Shown piece by piece: positions 34,641 through 48,439 of a stretch of DNA of 64,000 nt. The DNA is from Acanthosoma haemorrhoidale. Lineage: Eukaryota; Arthropoda; Insecta; Hemiptera; Acanthosomatidae. The stretch covers positions 81,303,189 through 81,367,188 of the forward strand of contig OV884009.1 of NCBI GenBank assembly GCA_930367205.1. The letters are read 5' to 3'. The notes under the pieces are model-generated. The model was not told the DNA's origin and searched no databases. It saw only the letters and a list, made by a program, of their open reading frames with translations. The position numbers were made by a program, and so were the translations under genes. Numbering within the stretch: position 1 is the first letter of the stretch; every line of letters begins with the position of its first letter.

Positions 34641-35140
34641 AAGAGATTAGGAGTTATATTTTCGTACAGTGAGCCGAGTGTTTCCGGTACGTAACATTTT
34701 ATTAAAGGGGATGTGGATGTATTTTTTACTAGTGGGATAAGAGAGTTTTCGTTAGGTTGCATAGAGCGGCTAAACGTTTATTTTGGTAGAGAGAGAGGAT
34801 TGTTTCTGGTAAGTTTTATTTCATAGAACAGCCTGTAGATATGTTTTCGTAGCCTAGCGGAGTGTTTCCGGTACTAACATTTCATAATAGGGGATGTTGA
34901 TCGATATATTATTAGTGGGAGTGGAGCATTTCTAGTAAGTTGAATTTCTTAAACGAGATGAGGATGTATTTTTTGTAGTGTAATTGGAGTGTTTCTTTTA
35001 TTTTGCATTTCATAGAATGTCAGGATGTAAATTCTAGTAGTGGGAGCGGACAGTTTACGTTAGGTCACATTTCACAGAACGGCAGTATGTCATAGGAGTG
35101 GGAGTGGAGCGTTTCTAGTAAGCTGAATTTCATTATAAGA
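34641..35140 (+). repeat. Diverged right edge of the satellite array
   Basis: Units of about 60-70 bp continue with GAGTGTTTCCGGTA, CATTTCATAGAA and ATTTTAGTAGTGGGAG phrases but with indels and many substitutions. The last recognisable unit is near 35090-35140. Confidence 0.85.
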
Positions 35141-37249
35141 CTCAAGGATGGAAATAGTCACCCTTAAACGTTAATTACTAGGTAATCTTTATGTCGAATA
35201 TTTTTCATTAATGAGTAATTCAAAATAATAACCAACTGCTTACTTGACTTGTTTGATTATCCGGGACTGGAAGATGTATCGTGGAAATATCAAAAGAAAC
35301 AAAGCTGTAGAACTACCTGGTTCGCTAATGTTCACTGTACTTTTGACTATCTAGAGTTAAAATAAATCTATTGAAGTGGCATTGATTTAATGTTTTCTGA
35401 ACCGTTACGTTCAGGAAATACTCCACTAAGGAAATAAATATAAACCTTAATACTTTACAGTAATTGACTTCATTGTAAGTTTATAAATTCTGTACTAATT
35501 GACCATTTAAAATGGTGTTAGTATATTATCCGAATAAATCCGAACTAAGTGAGAATTTTCCGGTTTTTCAATGGTAAAAAGAGTATATGTGTGATCCTTT
35601 GAATATAAATGATGGGAAAGGGGTTTGATTATAATAAACTTAAAATGTTTCCATCCATGGGAACCACAAATTCATATTCTACTTTTAATAACTTACTAAA
35701 CAATAGCTAGCGCGTAATTGTATTGCGAACGAAGTATTTTTTCATAGCATTGACCGGATGGATACATCAGATAAGATCACTGGCCGAAAGTGTTGGGATA
35801 GCTGCCCAATGGATCTTAAATTTATCAAATATTTTCTTTTTCTCGAAATATGTTGATTATTCATTGGTTAAATTACAATGACGGGAAGTTATACAGAAGA
35901 TGTGTTGAGCAAAGTCGATTTTCGCTAAACATTTAAGATTTGTAAGTCAAAAGTTCAGACGTTTAAAAATGTTTAAAGTTTCGGTTTTCTTTATGGTTAG
36001 GAAAAAGGTAAAAATATTGAATTTTCAGAAAAAAAAAAAATTACAAGTCTGGGAGTGAAAAATAAAAAGAGATTTTTTGTCAATATTTCAGCTTATTTTT
36101 GTTTCTATTTGTTGAAAAGGCGATTCCCGGTGATTCAGATGGATTAGTTAAAATACCGTGCAGTTATTCCCTTAATCATGCATTTAAGGAACTTGCACGA
36201 AGAACCCGGGATAAGCTCGTACATAGATAAAAAAAGGTCTAGATTTTTTTTTGTGCGAATTATAGTAATAGGATTATTCTCCAAATATATAACCCTATTT
36301 GGGTGTACATGTGTGTTCTAGTATCCATGGTCTGTAGTAAATGTCGAGATAGAAGGCAGCACAATATACTTAACTCGTCGGCTCTCCGTTCGCAATGACA
36401 TTAAAAAAAATAATTATCAAGCAAGAACAATTGACATTTAAAAATGTACAGGTGTGGTAATAGAAGGCAAGGAGAAAAAGTTATTAATAGTCCATGTTCC
36501 TTTTTCTGAAAAAAGCTGTTCCAGAAAAATTAAGGTCAATCAAATCCAAGGCAGAAAAAAATCACTTCACATTTACATGTGACCGGTTTTGTCATCGGTG
36601 TAAATAAAGAAAAACCTAATGTGGCTTCGTTTGTATCATGAAATGGATCAATAATTTTTTTCGAGTACAAATGGAATAAAGGCTCTACTTTCATCTTTTT
36701 GCTTGCGTTAATGTATACACTGGGGTTGCGCTATAAGGAGTGGTCATCAAAATGATCAACAGGTTTCCAAGTCAAAATTTCCCGAGTACAAGCCCTTCTG
36801 ACGGTTGAGGGCAATTTAAAGACAATAATCAAAAACTAATTTCAATATTCAGACAAATCGTTCGGCACCAACAATATAAATTGGTTATTTAATATCGGTC
36901 AAGTGTATTTAAATTTTTTCAAATCGTTAAAAAGGCAATTTTTAGTGACCGAGATGATTATACAAATAAAAAAATGTTTTTTTGGCGTAAAAAGACTAGT
37001 CTTTTTTACTATAATTTTGAGTATCAAGGATAGCACGAATATCTCTGGATATTGTTTCTCTGGTTCATAGTGGGGAGGCGGGACCGAATGAGAGAGAAGT
37101 GAACGCCTTGAAGTAAGCTTGTAATGGAAAGGCATGTTGTAATAAGATCAATGCTTTGATATTTCAGTCATTAATGACCAAATGAACGACATTTCCTAAA
37201 ACAAACAATAAAAAACCAGGCACTTTTACCAACTCTGGTTTAGTCAAGG
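35141..37249. other. AT-rich DNA without recognisable gene
   Basis: I see only short ORFs (for example 36899-37135 minus, unrecognised) and homopolymer tracts. Confidence 0.45.
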
Positions 37250-37620
37250 CCGATTTAAGCTCGACTGACGTCGGCACATCCGGCTTGGTTCGTACTTGTT
37301 CAGATCCAGTCTGGCAGCTGTGCAATTGATCTTTATACTCCAGACTGGTGGCCTATCTAGCGCCCACTTGACCGTGGCCAAACGCCTAGTGAGGTCCACA
37401 GGATGAAGGGTTGGATGGGATGGTAAGGTCCGGTAAGGTTATCAACATGAGCAGGGTCGCTAGGTCCCTGAAGGAGATCGCTTCCTCGCCGTTGCGAGGA
37501 AGTACCAGCCAACTACTTTGCATTAACACCTAACCGTGTCATAGAGGCCAAAAAGGTTTTCTACATTCTAATCGGAGATCTGGAACTCGGAGAGCAAGCT
37601 GTGCTTGGTCCGTTTAGGAC
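37250..37620. other. GC-richer block, unrecognised
   Basis: The block stands out from AT-rich flanks and has many short reading frames interrupted by stops in all six frames. Phrases such as AACATGAGCAGGGTCGCTAG on the plus strand could belong to a decayed transposase helix-turn-helix, but the evidence is too weak to name a family. Confidence 0.25.
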
Positions 37621-40600
37621 TGTTCTCTGTTGTCTTGTTTTTAAGGAAGGGCTCTTTTAGAGAACACGCTCTGTGACGATCAGGCAAAATTAAGCATTTT
37701 CGAGAAATAAGAAGTCTGTACAAGCAGACATGCGAGGTGTTTACTTCATAACGGGAAATTAACACCTTACAACCAACTACAGATACTCGAGACAATTCGG
37801 GTGTCCTCATACGATTTTTTTTTGTTTGGCCTGTTGGTTCTCTCAGCCTCAGAATAATGAATAGACTAGAAAACCAAAACAAAGTTGAGAAGTAACCCCC
37901 CTCCCCCCAAAATGATCTCTTTAGGAGGTTTGTTTTATTTTTTCATAAAGCTCAACAAACAGTCTTTAGGAGAAACCAAAACGTTCTTTATGAATACTCG
38001 GGAGTGACATTAATTTCATTGTAAACCTCAAGAGCACTAAAATTAATTAAGTTAAGATACAATTAATTAAGGTACACTGATATTGGTTAATGAGCAAATC
38101 AAAAGGTTTTGGTCCCTATCGCTAGCCTAAACAGAAAATAAACAGAGAACCCTCTCGTAGGAATATCGACACGAGGTAGCGCAGCTAGCGAAGAAATTTC
38201 AATGCTTCCCTCTTTACCTTTGAACCTTTGTATATACTATACTAGTAAATAACTTGATCGGTTTCCTCGCCTATTTTTCATAAGAGTATTCCCCCCCTTA
38301 TAATTCGGTATTTAATTTATTATATAAATTGTAATTAAAAAAAAAGTTGTTAAATAATTAAACAATTGTAACATAGAAATCGAAAGATGTGAGATTTTCC
38401 TGAAAGGTTTATTTATAACATATAAATAATAACTTGATGAAAAAGATCGTAAAGCTCAAACATAAGAAAAAACAAATAGAAACTCCAACATGAATGTAAC
38501 ATTGTTGTAAATAATTATTACATAACAGACTTTAATTCCTTAATTAACGAAATTATAAATATAAAGATGTTTTGAAAGATGCGAATTGTTATTATGGTTA
38601 AAAGCTGTGCATGATATATTTCTCAAACATTTATTTCACAATGGTTTGTTGCTACGTTTTGGGCTGATATCATTCCATTCTCAGGCAACGTATGTTTGTC
38701 ATTCAAATACAAAAATTAAAATCATCATATTTAAAACATTTCCGTCAGATTTAATTGAACATAAATTTTTTTGCTCATTATGCTTTCTATGAGAGTTAGT
38801 AAACTGATTCCTGAATCTAACAGTTCAGAAATTATATTCTAGTAAAGGTATTCGTTGGTCACTCTTCGACATCCTCTTTCTTTGACGGATGTGGAAAGGA
38901 ATGGATTTTTTGTTGGGTGTACGAGCCATACATAATTATATGAGCGGGACTTTTGATGATGCTGTTGTCTATTGTTTTTGATTCCACAAGCCTGGTAGGA
39001 GAATTAAACACATAACCTAATCGGCTGATATGAATCCTTGTAGCTTCGAAGATTAAAAAAAGATAAATACAATGGCTTATTAATTAATAAGAACGGACGG
39101 TGGACATAATAAAACAGATCATGTAATGTATTACAGCTGTATACGTACAATATACAATTAATTAACTAATAATGATCTTTGATACTCAGGAAGACAATTA
39201 TATAAAATATAAAGATATTCCTATAAATTAGTTCAACATTTCCCAATGTAAAACTTCAAACGGAATGGATATACTGTGCCGGTCAATACAAAGATCTTGC
39301 AAATATGATTTTATTCTTATAAAGGGCCAGATTAGTATTGGTATATTATTTCACTTGACAAGTACTACAACCTAGTGACACCTATTCAAAATACTTTTAA
39401 AAGGCTGTCATTTAAAGTATGCCACTAAACGAAATTCTACTTATGTGGTTTATTTTTCGAGTGGTATCAAACATTGAATTGGGAAGTAAATCATTTGCTA
39501 AAATCTTCTTTCGAATTGTTTTCATATGTACAATTTGAGCTGTAGTTAATTTTTATATTAGTTTTTTGTTGTTGAGTAATTTTCACACATTATGAAAATC
39601 GTCCCTTGGTGCAAGACTAGGCACCTTGGTGTACCTTGACTTTCCCCAAGGTGAATAAAATAATATATATGAATAATTATTGCAGTGTTCCAGATTTAAA
39701 ATATTTCAGAGCATGCCCTTAGTGAGGTAGCAACTTTAAAGCCACATCGATTGTTTAAAAATTACATGAATAAATAAATTAGAATATTCTGATTATTTAG
39801 CATCGAACATGACAGGTCCCTACGGGGAATAACAGGCCAATCTGTGTACAGGGCGGAGAAAGCTCAGCCTAAAGATCAGAACGTGCCGTTAACATGTTTC
39901 AATCGATCCAAAGGTTTAAAAGTATGTTTCACAACAACCATAATGGAAGTCAATAAAATCCTTCTCAAGTTAAAGCATAGCCTATTCTACAGTTTTGAGT
40001 TCAGAACGGCAAAAAGTCAAACACTGTTGTCCGTTTTTTTTCCAGCACCAAGACTGTTCGATTTCACATTGAGAAACAATGTACTCTGTATAAAAAAAGG
40101 TAGGGACGATTTGTTATATCTTGATTGGTTGATTGATTTGGTATATATTTGGGTAATGAACCCATAAGAGACTTTTTAGACACACTTGCTTTACTTTTGG
40201 TGTATCACTAGCAGCGGCTTAAATTACAAAAAAGATCGTTGAGCAATTTTCGACGGGGATAAATGGCGTGCTAGGATTGTTGGACGATGTAGTAATGCCA
40301 CTGAATAAAACTATTCACAACTACATAAAGGTAGCTGTAGTAATATTTAGAGAAAAAAGTGTCTACTTGTTTGGACGTAAATGGCTCTTGGTACCCTTGT
40401 CAAAATTGGGACTAAAACACAGATAAGGGCCGACAAAAGTTGGTCTGAATGCTCAACCAGGATACTTGTTCTGGTATCTAAATACTTAAATAACCCCCCC
40501 CCCCCCGAGAAAAAAGATTTTACCACCCGATGAAGTAGCTCCTTTGTGGTTTCCCATCACCAAATTATTCATATCCCTCCAAGCTAACAAAAAAAAAATG

Positions 40601-43463
40601 TAATACTACTCAAGAAGACTGACATAGGAACTTCCACGTGTAATGAAGGATACACGAAAAAACACAGAACAACAGTAGCTACTTTGAAATTATGTAGAAA
40701 AATAAGTAAAAAAACATTAAAAACCTAATTCTAAAAATAAACCCTGAATGCATAACTATTAATCCAAAGAATTCCTTGGAGAAAGAGGAAAACGATGTTG
40801 CTGACAATCATTGTGGGTATTTTAATGTCTATTGTCTGTGTATGCTTGTGTCGAAAATGGGCTCATTGCTAAATCAAAACATTCATACATAAAAAATATT
40901 TTAAAAAAGAAACGGACAATCTTTAGTAAATAAAACATTACGAAATATTTTTTATGTCCTACTAATTTAGACCGTATTAGTAGAACAGTGATTCACAAAA
41001 AAGTGAAATGAAATTTTCACGGAATATTGTTCTCTCTCCCACATTACATTGCTCATATTTCGATTGTTTGACTAACTTCCTCCATCTTTATCGTTAAACC
41101 TCCTTTTGGCAATAATCAAGGAATAAATTAGAATAAACAAAAATCAATTAAATAAGTAATTTTGACGAAAATTCACAAGGCTAAACAATAAAATATTATA
41201 TAAACTTTGCCGGCCACTTTTGTTTTAGTAATTTATTATAATACTACGTTTTGCTTAAAACTAAATGCAAAAAACAACAGCTAAAATATTTCTGGATGGA
41301 CAAACAATTAGTATTCACGACGCAATTTCAGTAGACATTAAAATATAAGAAACAGTTGGAAGTATTTATTTGAAACAATGGGAAATTACTATAGTAGATT
41401 TGACCCTATTATTTAATTGGTGTATTTCGATTTGATTTCTGTTATTGTTCCAAGACTCTATTTCAATTTTAATTAATTTTGAAAAACCGATCAAAGTTGG
41501 TTAGTTAGTTAAGTGTAAGTCTGGAGGATTTCAATTAACAACTAAATAAAAACAGGAAATCGTGGGAATAATTACCACCTTTAGTTAGATGGATAAAAAC
41601 ATTTATTCAACATTAAATGCAATGATACAATTCTTAATTAATGTCATCATTATGTATGTTTTTCAATTAATGGATCAATTGCAATTTTATTGTGTGAAAT
41701 TAAAAGTCTCTCGGTGGTTTATTTCACGACAGTATAAACGTCGATCAAAGGGAATAAAAACAACGTTACCATAAAATTAGAACCTTTATCTTTTTACAGA
41801 CATCCGTTTTTTTTTTTTAAATGTATTGTACTTTAATAAGACAAAAGGATAATTTGACATAAAATGTATCCTTAACGTATATGACATATGATATCAGTCA
41901 ATAAAACCCCGGGGACATTTTTCAGTTTTGCAGATTCCCATGTACCACAGAAAATAATTAGAACAAAATGTTTGAATTGTCTATCTAATTACTATAAAAA
42001 TAAGTGAAGTTGAACATAAAAATTATCAACAACAATAGTGACGATAAGAAACATATCAATAATACTCAAACAAACACACAATATTAAACTAAAATGAACA
42101 TAAGATTCTGTGATTTTTTTTGTTCAGGGTTAACCAATAACCAAGGAAATATTAAAAAGTATGAACCAGGAAACCCAAACGAAAAAATAAAACTGCTTCA
42201 ACAGATCATGATGAGAATCAATAGCAACTTCTCCATTCTCATAAACCTATAAGGTTTATTATGACAATCATGCAAATTCAAAAAAATCATTAAATTAAAT
42301 TTGCACTAGAAAAAAAATTAGAAAATACAATGATTTATAATTTAGACCAAGGTAAAATCAGACAGTAAATAATTTAAAATTCTAATTCTGGTGGTGCTAA
42401 TCATCAACAAAAGAAAAAAAAGTAATTCAATTTAAAAATTTGAAATCTGATAAAAAAAAAAAACCAAAGTAAATGAATAGTCCAAATGAACTCAAAAAGA
42501 TTAATTTAATAATTATGACTCATAAATTAAAAATAGAAAATAAAGATATCGCTAAATTTAATTGTGAATAAATGTACATAAGTAAATAAATTGTAAGCTC
42601 TTTCAACAGTTAACTTTTATGAGTAAAGCAAAAAATGAATGCCTTAAAAAAATCAGTTAATGTGGATATATTAAATAATTATAAGAAAAATACGAAGCAA
42701 TATAAATTTGTAAAGTATAACTGTGGGAAATTACAAAGAGAGCTGTTCTTTGTATTGTATTTCGTTTGCATGCCTGTCTGTCGTAGCGGAGTTAAAAATG
42801 ATCCAAATGAACTAAAATTTGAAACGTACAATCAAAAACACTTTGGATTTGACGTTAATTTACATTATGTTAACGGTGTGATAAAGAATTCGAGAAACAT
42901 CAATAACTCCTGTAAATATGAAGATTATGTATTTTTCAAAAACAGTAAGTCCTGCCCTCCTTCCTTCACATTTTGGAATTTCTGTAATATGTACAGAAAA
43001 AAAGAAAGAATCTAAATTATAAATATTGAAAAAACATTTAATTGAGATACATTTAAAAATATTTAATTTTTCCTCCACATTTGAATTGGCAACTTAATTA
43101 GAGACAAGCATTGTCAAGGAAGTTTTCTGAAATAAACGTGAAAATTAATAAACACAAATACGAAGTAATTTAAATGTTAAGGGCACTCACTTAATATGAA
43201 TGAGAACGATGTCCAAAGTAGTCTGAAAATTGTGAGTAATAATCGATGCTAACTCGACAGTCTTTAGATGGCTACTGACTGTAATCCCGACTTCTCATGT
43301 ATTCAAGAGGAATGGAAGGGGAGGGGGTGCCTTAACATTGGCGCTCACTATTTCCTCCTTTGGTTTAAATAATCAGATTTATACTCATATCTCTACAAAC
43401 CAGAGGATGGAACTAAGTCATTAGAGACTTATACAAGTACTTTCAGGATGTAAAAGGCAAGGT
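37621..43463. other. Long AT-rich stretch without recognisable gene
   Basis: Nearly 6 kb is dominated by A/T tracts. The best open frames are 39844-40167 (107 codons) and 42635-43015 (126 codons, ATG start, MNALKKSVNVDILNNYKKNT..., rich in N and K). Neither has a recognised domain, and composition alone can explain them. A run of 14 C lies at 40495-40508. Confidence 0.4.
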
Positions 43464-43980
43464 ATAATAATAATAACGAAATCTTTATTACTTTTTTGAT
43501 AACAATATATACTTATAATAAAATAGCGCCTTCCTTTGACCGTTCTTTTCAGTACCCATTCCACAAACCTTCGGAGCTCTGTCCCCATCGATAATTGTTG
43601 CTCGGCAACTCACTTAATCTGTAAATCTAGACTTTACCAGTTCCTTATCTCCTTACGATAATTTCTACGTTTTTATGTTTTTTCCTTCTCTTTTCGTTTT
43701 TGTTTAAATCTGTTACTGTTGGTTCTTTGCAGTAATCTCATATGTACATAGCCATAGCACATCGTATTGTTCATTTGTGCATAGTATTATTCATAAGCTT
43801 ATCAAATCTGTTTAATGTTATGTATTTTTTTTTTCTGTTTTTGTCAGCTAGACGTTCCTATTATGTTGCTTCTTATTCTTAGTTATTCTTAGTGGACAAT
43901 TTCCCACAGTGTTTTTTCCATTTCATTAGAATGTACACTTTCTATTTCATGTTTACGTACAGTTTTTTTTTATTTTGGAA
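43464..43980 (-). mobile_element. Probable non-LTR retroposon 3' end with ATT-type tail
   Basis: On the minus strand the sequence ends AATAAAGATTTCGTTATTAT followed by further TTAT/ATT units, the polyadenylation-signal-plus-microsatellite end common in CR1/L2-like elements and SINEs. The body upstream (43500-43720) is less AT-rich than the flanks, but no RT motif is readable. The left limit is uncertain. Confidence 0.4.
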
Positions 43981-45195
43981 AAACTAACAAAACCCAAATA
44001 AATAACAAACTATTGATTAACTTAAATAGAAATAGAAAGAATAATATATTAAAATAAGTACGATTATCGACTTGGAATACGTACTAAATAATGAAAACTG
44101 TTTAGTTCTCTTATGAATGTAACAACGTTTAGATATCTGTTTGATTAGTGGATTTGTTGTATAGAGGACAATCGTCAAAATGTTGCAGTAAGGGTAATTA
44201 TTTATGATCCCAAGACAATTATTTTGAAAAATTTGGATTGTTTGTAATTTTTTTTAATGGTCAACTTTCATACATGAATATCTAACGAATTACAGATTTT
44301 TAAATGATTAATCATTTTTTTTAGAGATTTGATTCTTTATTAAAATACGAGTAGTCACTTGCATTTAAACTTCCGGAAAACAATATGTACCCAAATTAGT
44401 TAAGAGAGCTACGATCATGTCATATGTGAACGCTCTGTACCTGACGACATGAAATTTAATTATGAATAATCGGATAATAAAATATTATTATTTTCATATC
44501 ATATTGAATAAGGAATCAAATTAAATATCTGTTTAAATATATAATGTAGTAATTAAAATCGTTTTCGTAACTTTTTTGCATCAGTGACAAACCACTTATT
44601 TGTGTGAGTGATGTATCACATTTGATTTGAATTTTTATCTCATATCCGTTTTTATAATTATAACATTTACTCTAAAAAAGTGATTCAATTCTATATTTTA
44701 ACATCTTTAAGGAAATTATATATTAAAATTATTTGTGATTGACTGTAATCAGTTACTCACAGAATTATGACACAGAAGAATTAATACACATGATAGGACT
44801 ATTATTACTACATACTGAGTCTGTACATTTTTTACAGAAACGTAATAGTGATATGACCAGTAAAATAAATACAAAAGGTTCTAGACTTTGATTATACATA
44901 TTTGTTCGATCGGTATTGTACAGGATAATCTCGTCTAGTACCACGGATTCCAAAAAATATATTTATCATTTAGAAAGCTTCAAAAGTCCTCTTAGATGAT
45001 CTCTGTAAAGGGTTTGTTTAAAACATATATGATATAATGATTATTAATTAATTCAATATTTAAATATTCAATACAGATAATAACTGTAACTGTCGGAAAT
45101 TTTAAAACTTAAGAACTACTTTTTAGTTTAATTTGAAATTAGCATCCGATAATATTTCTCTAAGGTTTACGATATTATAGCTGAAGAGATTTAAC
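43981..45195. other. AT-rich DNA without recognisable gene
   Basis: No supported ORF or repeat; the minus-strand frame 44765-44953 is unrecognised. Confidence 0.45.
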
Positions 45196-45198
45196 TTT

Positions 45199-45335
45199 GC
45201 CTTGACTCGTGCACGATAAGGATAGCCCAGTTGGAAAAAGACATGACAGGTAATAGGAAGGTCCTGGGTTCAACCCCACACCGTGTCACTGTATATTTCC
45301 TTGGCCAATGAGTAATAATATTAATAAGTTACAAA
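45199..45335 (+). mobile_element. tRNA-derived SINE, best-preserved copy
   Basis: TAGCCCAGTTGG at 45223-45234 is a good Pol III A box, and GGTTCAACCCC at 45267-45277 a good B box, with tRNA-like spacing. The body continues GTGTCACTGTATATTTCCTT and GGCCAATGAGTAATAATATT, matching the other copies. There is no clover-leaf closure at the 3' side, so it is a SINE rather than a tRNA gene. Confidence 0.7.
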
Positions 45336-45699
45336 AATGCACACAGGTCATTCCGCAGAGGCAAATCAAACGGACATGATTTCAATAATTTTTAAAGTAA
45401 GAGTAAAACATAGGCCACTCTAATTCCAGTTAGAATTTCAGAGGACTACACACTGTAATCATTCTTAAAACATAGGTAACTTCCATTCAGGCATCTTCTC
45501 AAGATAGATTGAAATATTTATCTATTGAAAATCATAACCAAAAGAATATATTTTGGTCAAAAATCACATACAGACAGACACAATAACCAAGGACAGTTCA
45601 AAATAACTTTTTATTTCAAACTGAACGTCCTTAACCGGGCTTTACTCTTACCGTAAATATAAAAACTAATTATAATGTATTTAAGATAGTTAGAACCAA
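45336..45699. other. No recognisable feature
   Basis: AT-rich sequence without supported ORF or known repeat. Confidence 0.4.
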
Positions 45700-45960
45700 A
45701 TAATATATAGAAAATCTTTATTGGAAAATTACAATTTGCTTATACAGCATTATTAGCTGTGATGTAAGATTCATTTATACCTGTGTACAATTCCATCTTT
45801 ACACTATATTTACATAATTCTGCCCAGAAGGGCCGGAAGCAGTGGAGCTCTATCTCTCCTACTGTTTCACCATTTGGTGAAGACCAGAGGGGTGGCAAGA
45901 GAGCCACAGACACTCATGAGTGGGGATAATGGCTAATGCCAGGATTGCATGACTTACATA
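45700..45960 (-). mobile_element. Diverged Jockey-type 3' tail, minus strand
   Basis: On the minus strand it begins CCTGGCATTAGCCATTATCC, contains GAGTGTCTGTGGCTCTCTTG and ends TTGTAATTTTCCAATAAAGA at about 45706-45735. The order is the same as in the 57.7-58.1 kb copy but divergence is higher, suggesting another subfamily. Confidence 0.65.
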
Positions 45961-46880
45961 TCAATTTAAAATATATCGCGAGGCCACCGTTTTTGGCAAC
46001 ACACAGTGAATCACCAAGTACAAGCTACGTGGACAAAAGTCAAATGAAAGAACCGATTAATTGACGATCTCATGACAATACCACCACCCCATAGGTCAAA
46101 GTTCAAATCAGTAATTATGGCAAACACTCCTGAGTGATGAGTCATAAGCGGTCGAAGTGAAGAATATTACTTTAGCTGTGATGGATTTGACTTTAGAGGG
46201 TAAGTACAACATGTCTTATAATGTTTTATACTTTTTTAATTTTTCAACGAATACAGTTTTTTTTTATCCACATGTATCCAAGCTAATGTTTTTAATATTA
46301 TATCGTGACGATCCTAAGCTGTACAATGATACATAGTTGAATACCTCATCCTTCTTTGTTCATTTAATTTTTTCAGATCTTGTGTGATCTCTTTCAAAAA
46401 TGGAATTTCCACGAATATAGATTTGCTGAATATGCTTTTGATAACCTGAAATGAACTCACTCAGAGAAGTGCCCATTGAATACCAACACATCAGGTAGCA
46501 AGTAATGTTCATCCGTGTGACAGTGAAGATTACTTAGTACCTGATTCGTCTCATTGTGGGATTGATTATGAGGCATATGATGGTAATTATTAGCTAATTT
46601 AATTTTAAGTTGTTTATTTCTATTATCTAAATTATAAGCAGAATGAGTAAATTTTACTCTTTATAAGTTGAAAGAGCAAATTGCATACATAATTTTCTTG
46701 TAGTAACAATACCTATTTTTGTTAAATACATTTTTTATCCCGTACTTAAGTGTCTAATATAAATATTCCGAAAGCTTCTAAATTATCAAAAAATGCGCAA
46801 TTGTTCAATAAAACAACAAAATATTATTCACCTTAACCTGAACAATCAAATCGTAGAATAAAATAGTTATGTCCTCCCAA
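45961..46880. other. No recognisable gene
   Basis: The sequence turns from mixed to AT-rich composition, with no supported frame. Confidence 0.4.
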
Positions 46881-46884
46881 ACCC

Positions 46885-47165
46885 GGGGCTATAACCCTCT
46901 GTGCGACGGGCAGGATTGTAAGGATGAGTGTCACTGGACAAGGAGTTGACAAAAGAATTTGGGTAAGCGGATAGGTTTTTTGAATTTGGAAAACCTTGAG
47001 GGCAAATAATCTATAAAGTAATTATTTAAAGGAGTGAAGGAGTTAACTTGTTCTCAGTAAATTTCTCTTTACTCCTTATAAGGACTGGAAAACAGTTTCT
47101 GTAGTTTCCTAGGACACAGAGGAGTTCTTCATACGATTGGGAATATTATTTATCACTTAGCAATA
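46885..47165 (-). mobile_element. Decayed antisense Jockey-type fragment
   Basis: CAGGATTGTAAGGATGAGTG (46911-46930), followed by GGTAAGCGGATAGGTTTTTT, parallels the antisense GATTATAGGGATGAGTGG and GGTTGGATAGGTTACTATGG segments of the copy at 7.26-7.35 kb. It covers the region just downstream of the RT. No reading frame is intact. Confidence 0.45.
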
Positions 47166-47489
47166 CTATAGGAATTACCCGCGGTATGGAAAAAATTTGC
47201 TCCGCTTGGGGATTCCCTAAGTGAACTCAATACTGATGAATGGGTTGGTTACCTGCTACCTTGGAAATATTCCAGACACTTGACTTAGTATCGTAAGGGA
47301 TACTTAATCCCAATAGCGTGCATCCAGTTTAACTATTTGTAATGATGTGGTAACTACGCGTCCCATACAAGGTGCATCAGAGCACAGAGCGGAAGGTTTC
47401 CTAATGCCGTCATAACTTTAATGCTTACTGCGAACGTGACCTGCCCATTACAAGTACGCCGTACCCCAATGGTAACACTGGGGCAAACA
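47166..47489. other. No recognisable gene; possible retroelement-derived
   Basis: The composition is less AT-rich than the flanks, and the stretch lies between two retroelement relics. No frame is readable. Confidence 0.3.
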
Positions 47490-47795
47490 TAATTATTATA
47501 GGCGATTTCAATTTCTGCCATATCGTTAAGGCTACATTAAACGGTCAGAACGTGAACGTTGGCCCTTCATAAACGAAAGTCTTTGAGTTTACGTTATATT
47601 TGACGTCAATGAAATACCCAATACGTAAAATAATCAATTTGACCTATTTAATTACTGACGAGGGCGAATGGAGAGTATTTACTTCGAAACAGATCCTGAC
47701 AATCTACCGGACATGTTACCTAAAACAAGTTTTGTTCGCAGTAGTCTTCCAAAGAAATAAAACGATTGCCGTTGGATTTCCCAATATCAACTAAC
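47490..47795 (+). pseudogene. Possible non-LTR endonuclease relic
   Basis: One plus-strand frame reads IIIIGDFNFCHIVKA (47494-47538), containing the GDFN motif of apurinic-like endonucleases. A later open frame (47600-47794) contains INLTYLITDEGEWRV, reminiscent of the I-L-D-L-V-x-T segment that follows it. The distance is roughly right, but the intervening part is short and the similarity is only by eye. Confidence 0.35.
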
Positions 47796-48439
47796 TGCCG
47801 GTTCTGTAGAGTTTAAGGTTTTCTCCACTAGGTAAAAGGGTAGGTTTTTTTGCAAACTAAAATTGATTTCAGGTAAGGAGGAAATGCGCTAAAGAGATGA
47901 TCGTGTTAATACCACTTAGTATTTTTGATAAAAAATAATTGAGATTGTTACATTATCTCAATCACTGAAGCTCAAAAAAAATTAAAAAAAAAAAACCTAA
48001 GAAATAATTTCGACAAATACTCTCGGGACTCCGTTTGAGTTTATTAATACTTATTTAATGATATAAAAAACTTCGTTGCACAACAACAACAAGACAAACA
48101 CGTCATTTTCTATGTTAAATCACCCGGTTACTAGAAATAGCATTTTACACAATTTTTTAAAAACTGCTATTTATTGATTTCCATCTGTGATTATCGTCAG
48201 ACCCAGTGAACAGGCTGTAAATATGATAAAATGGCATATCTGACATGAAGTCAGAGTACATCCAGCGGTGTTCTGTCAAATTGTTGAAGCTAAATTTAAA
48301 TATAGCTTCTTGTTATTAATTTAGAAGATCTCAATATACCGGGTAAGTCAGGTGCAGACGGTTCTTGTATCAGTGCAAGTTTCTTTATAATGCGTTAGTG
48401 TGTGTCGTACATAAAGTGGTACACTTAAGCCTTAAAGGT
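47796..48439. other. AT-rich DNA without recognisable gene
   Basis: Homopolymer-rich with no supported feature. Confidence 0.4.

Noticed and set aside
31370..35140. Possible CRISPR-like array
   Set aside because: The repeats are adjacent 62/124-bp satellite units without unique spacers, and the context is eukaryotic.
37250..37620. Decayed Tc1-like transposase
   Set aside because: The GC shift suggests foreign origin, but no catalytic motif or inverted ends could be found.
42635..43015. 126-codon ATG frame rich in N and K
   Set aside because: No recognised domain, composition equals the surrounding AT-rich DNA, and there is no sign of conservation.
45199..45335. Functional tRNA gene
   Set aside because: A and B boxes are good, but no acceptor-stem pairing or complete clover leaf can be built, and the body recurs in four other copies, so it is a SINE.
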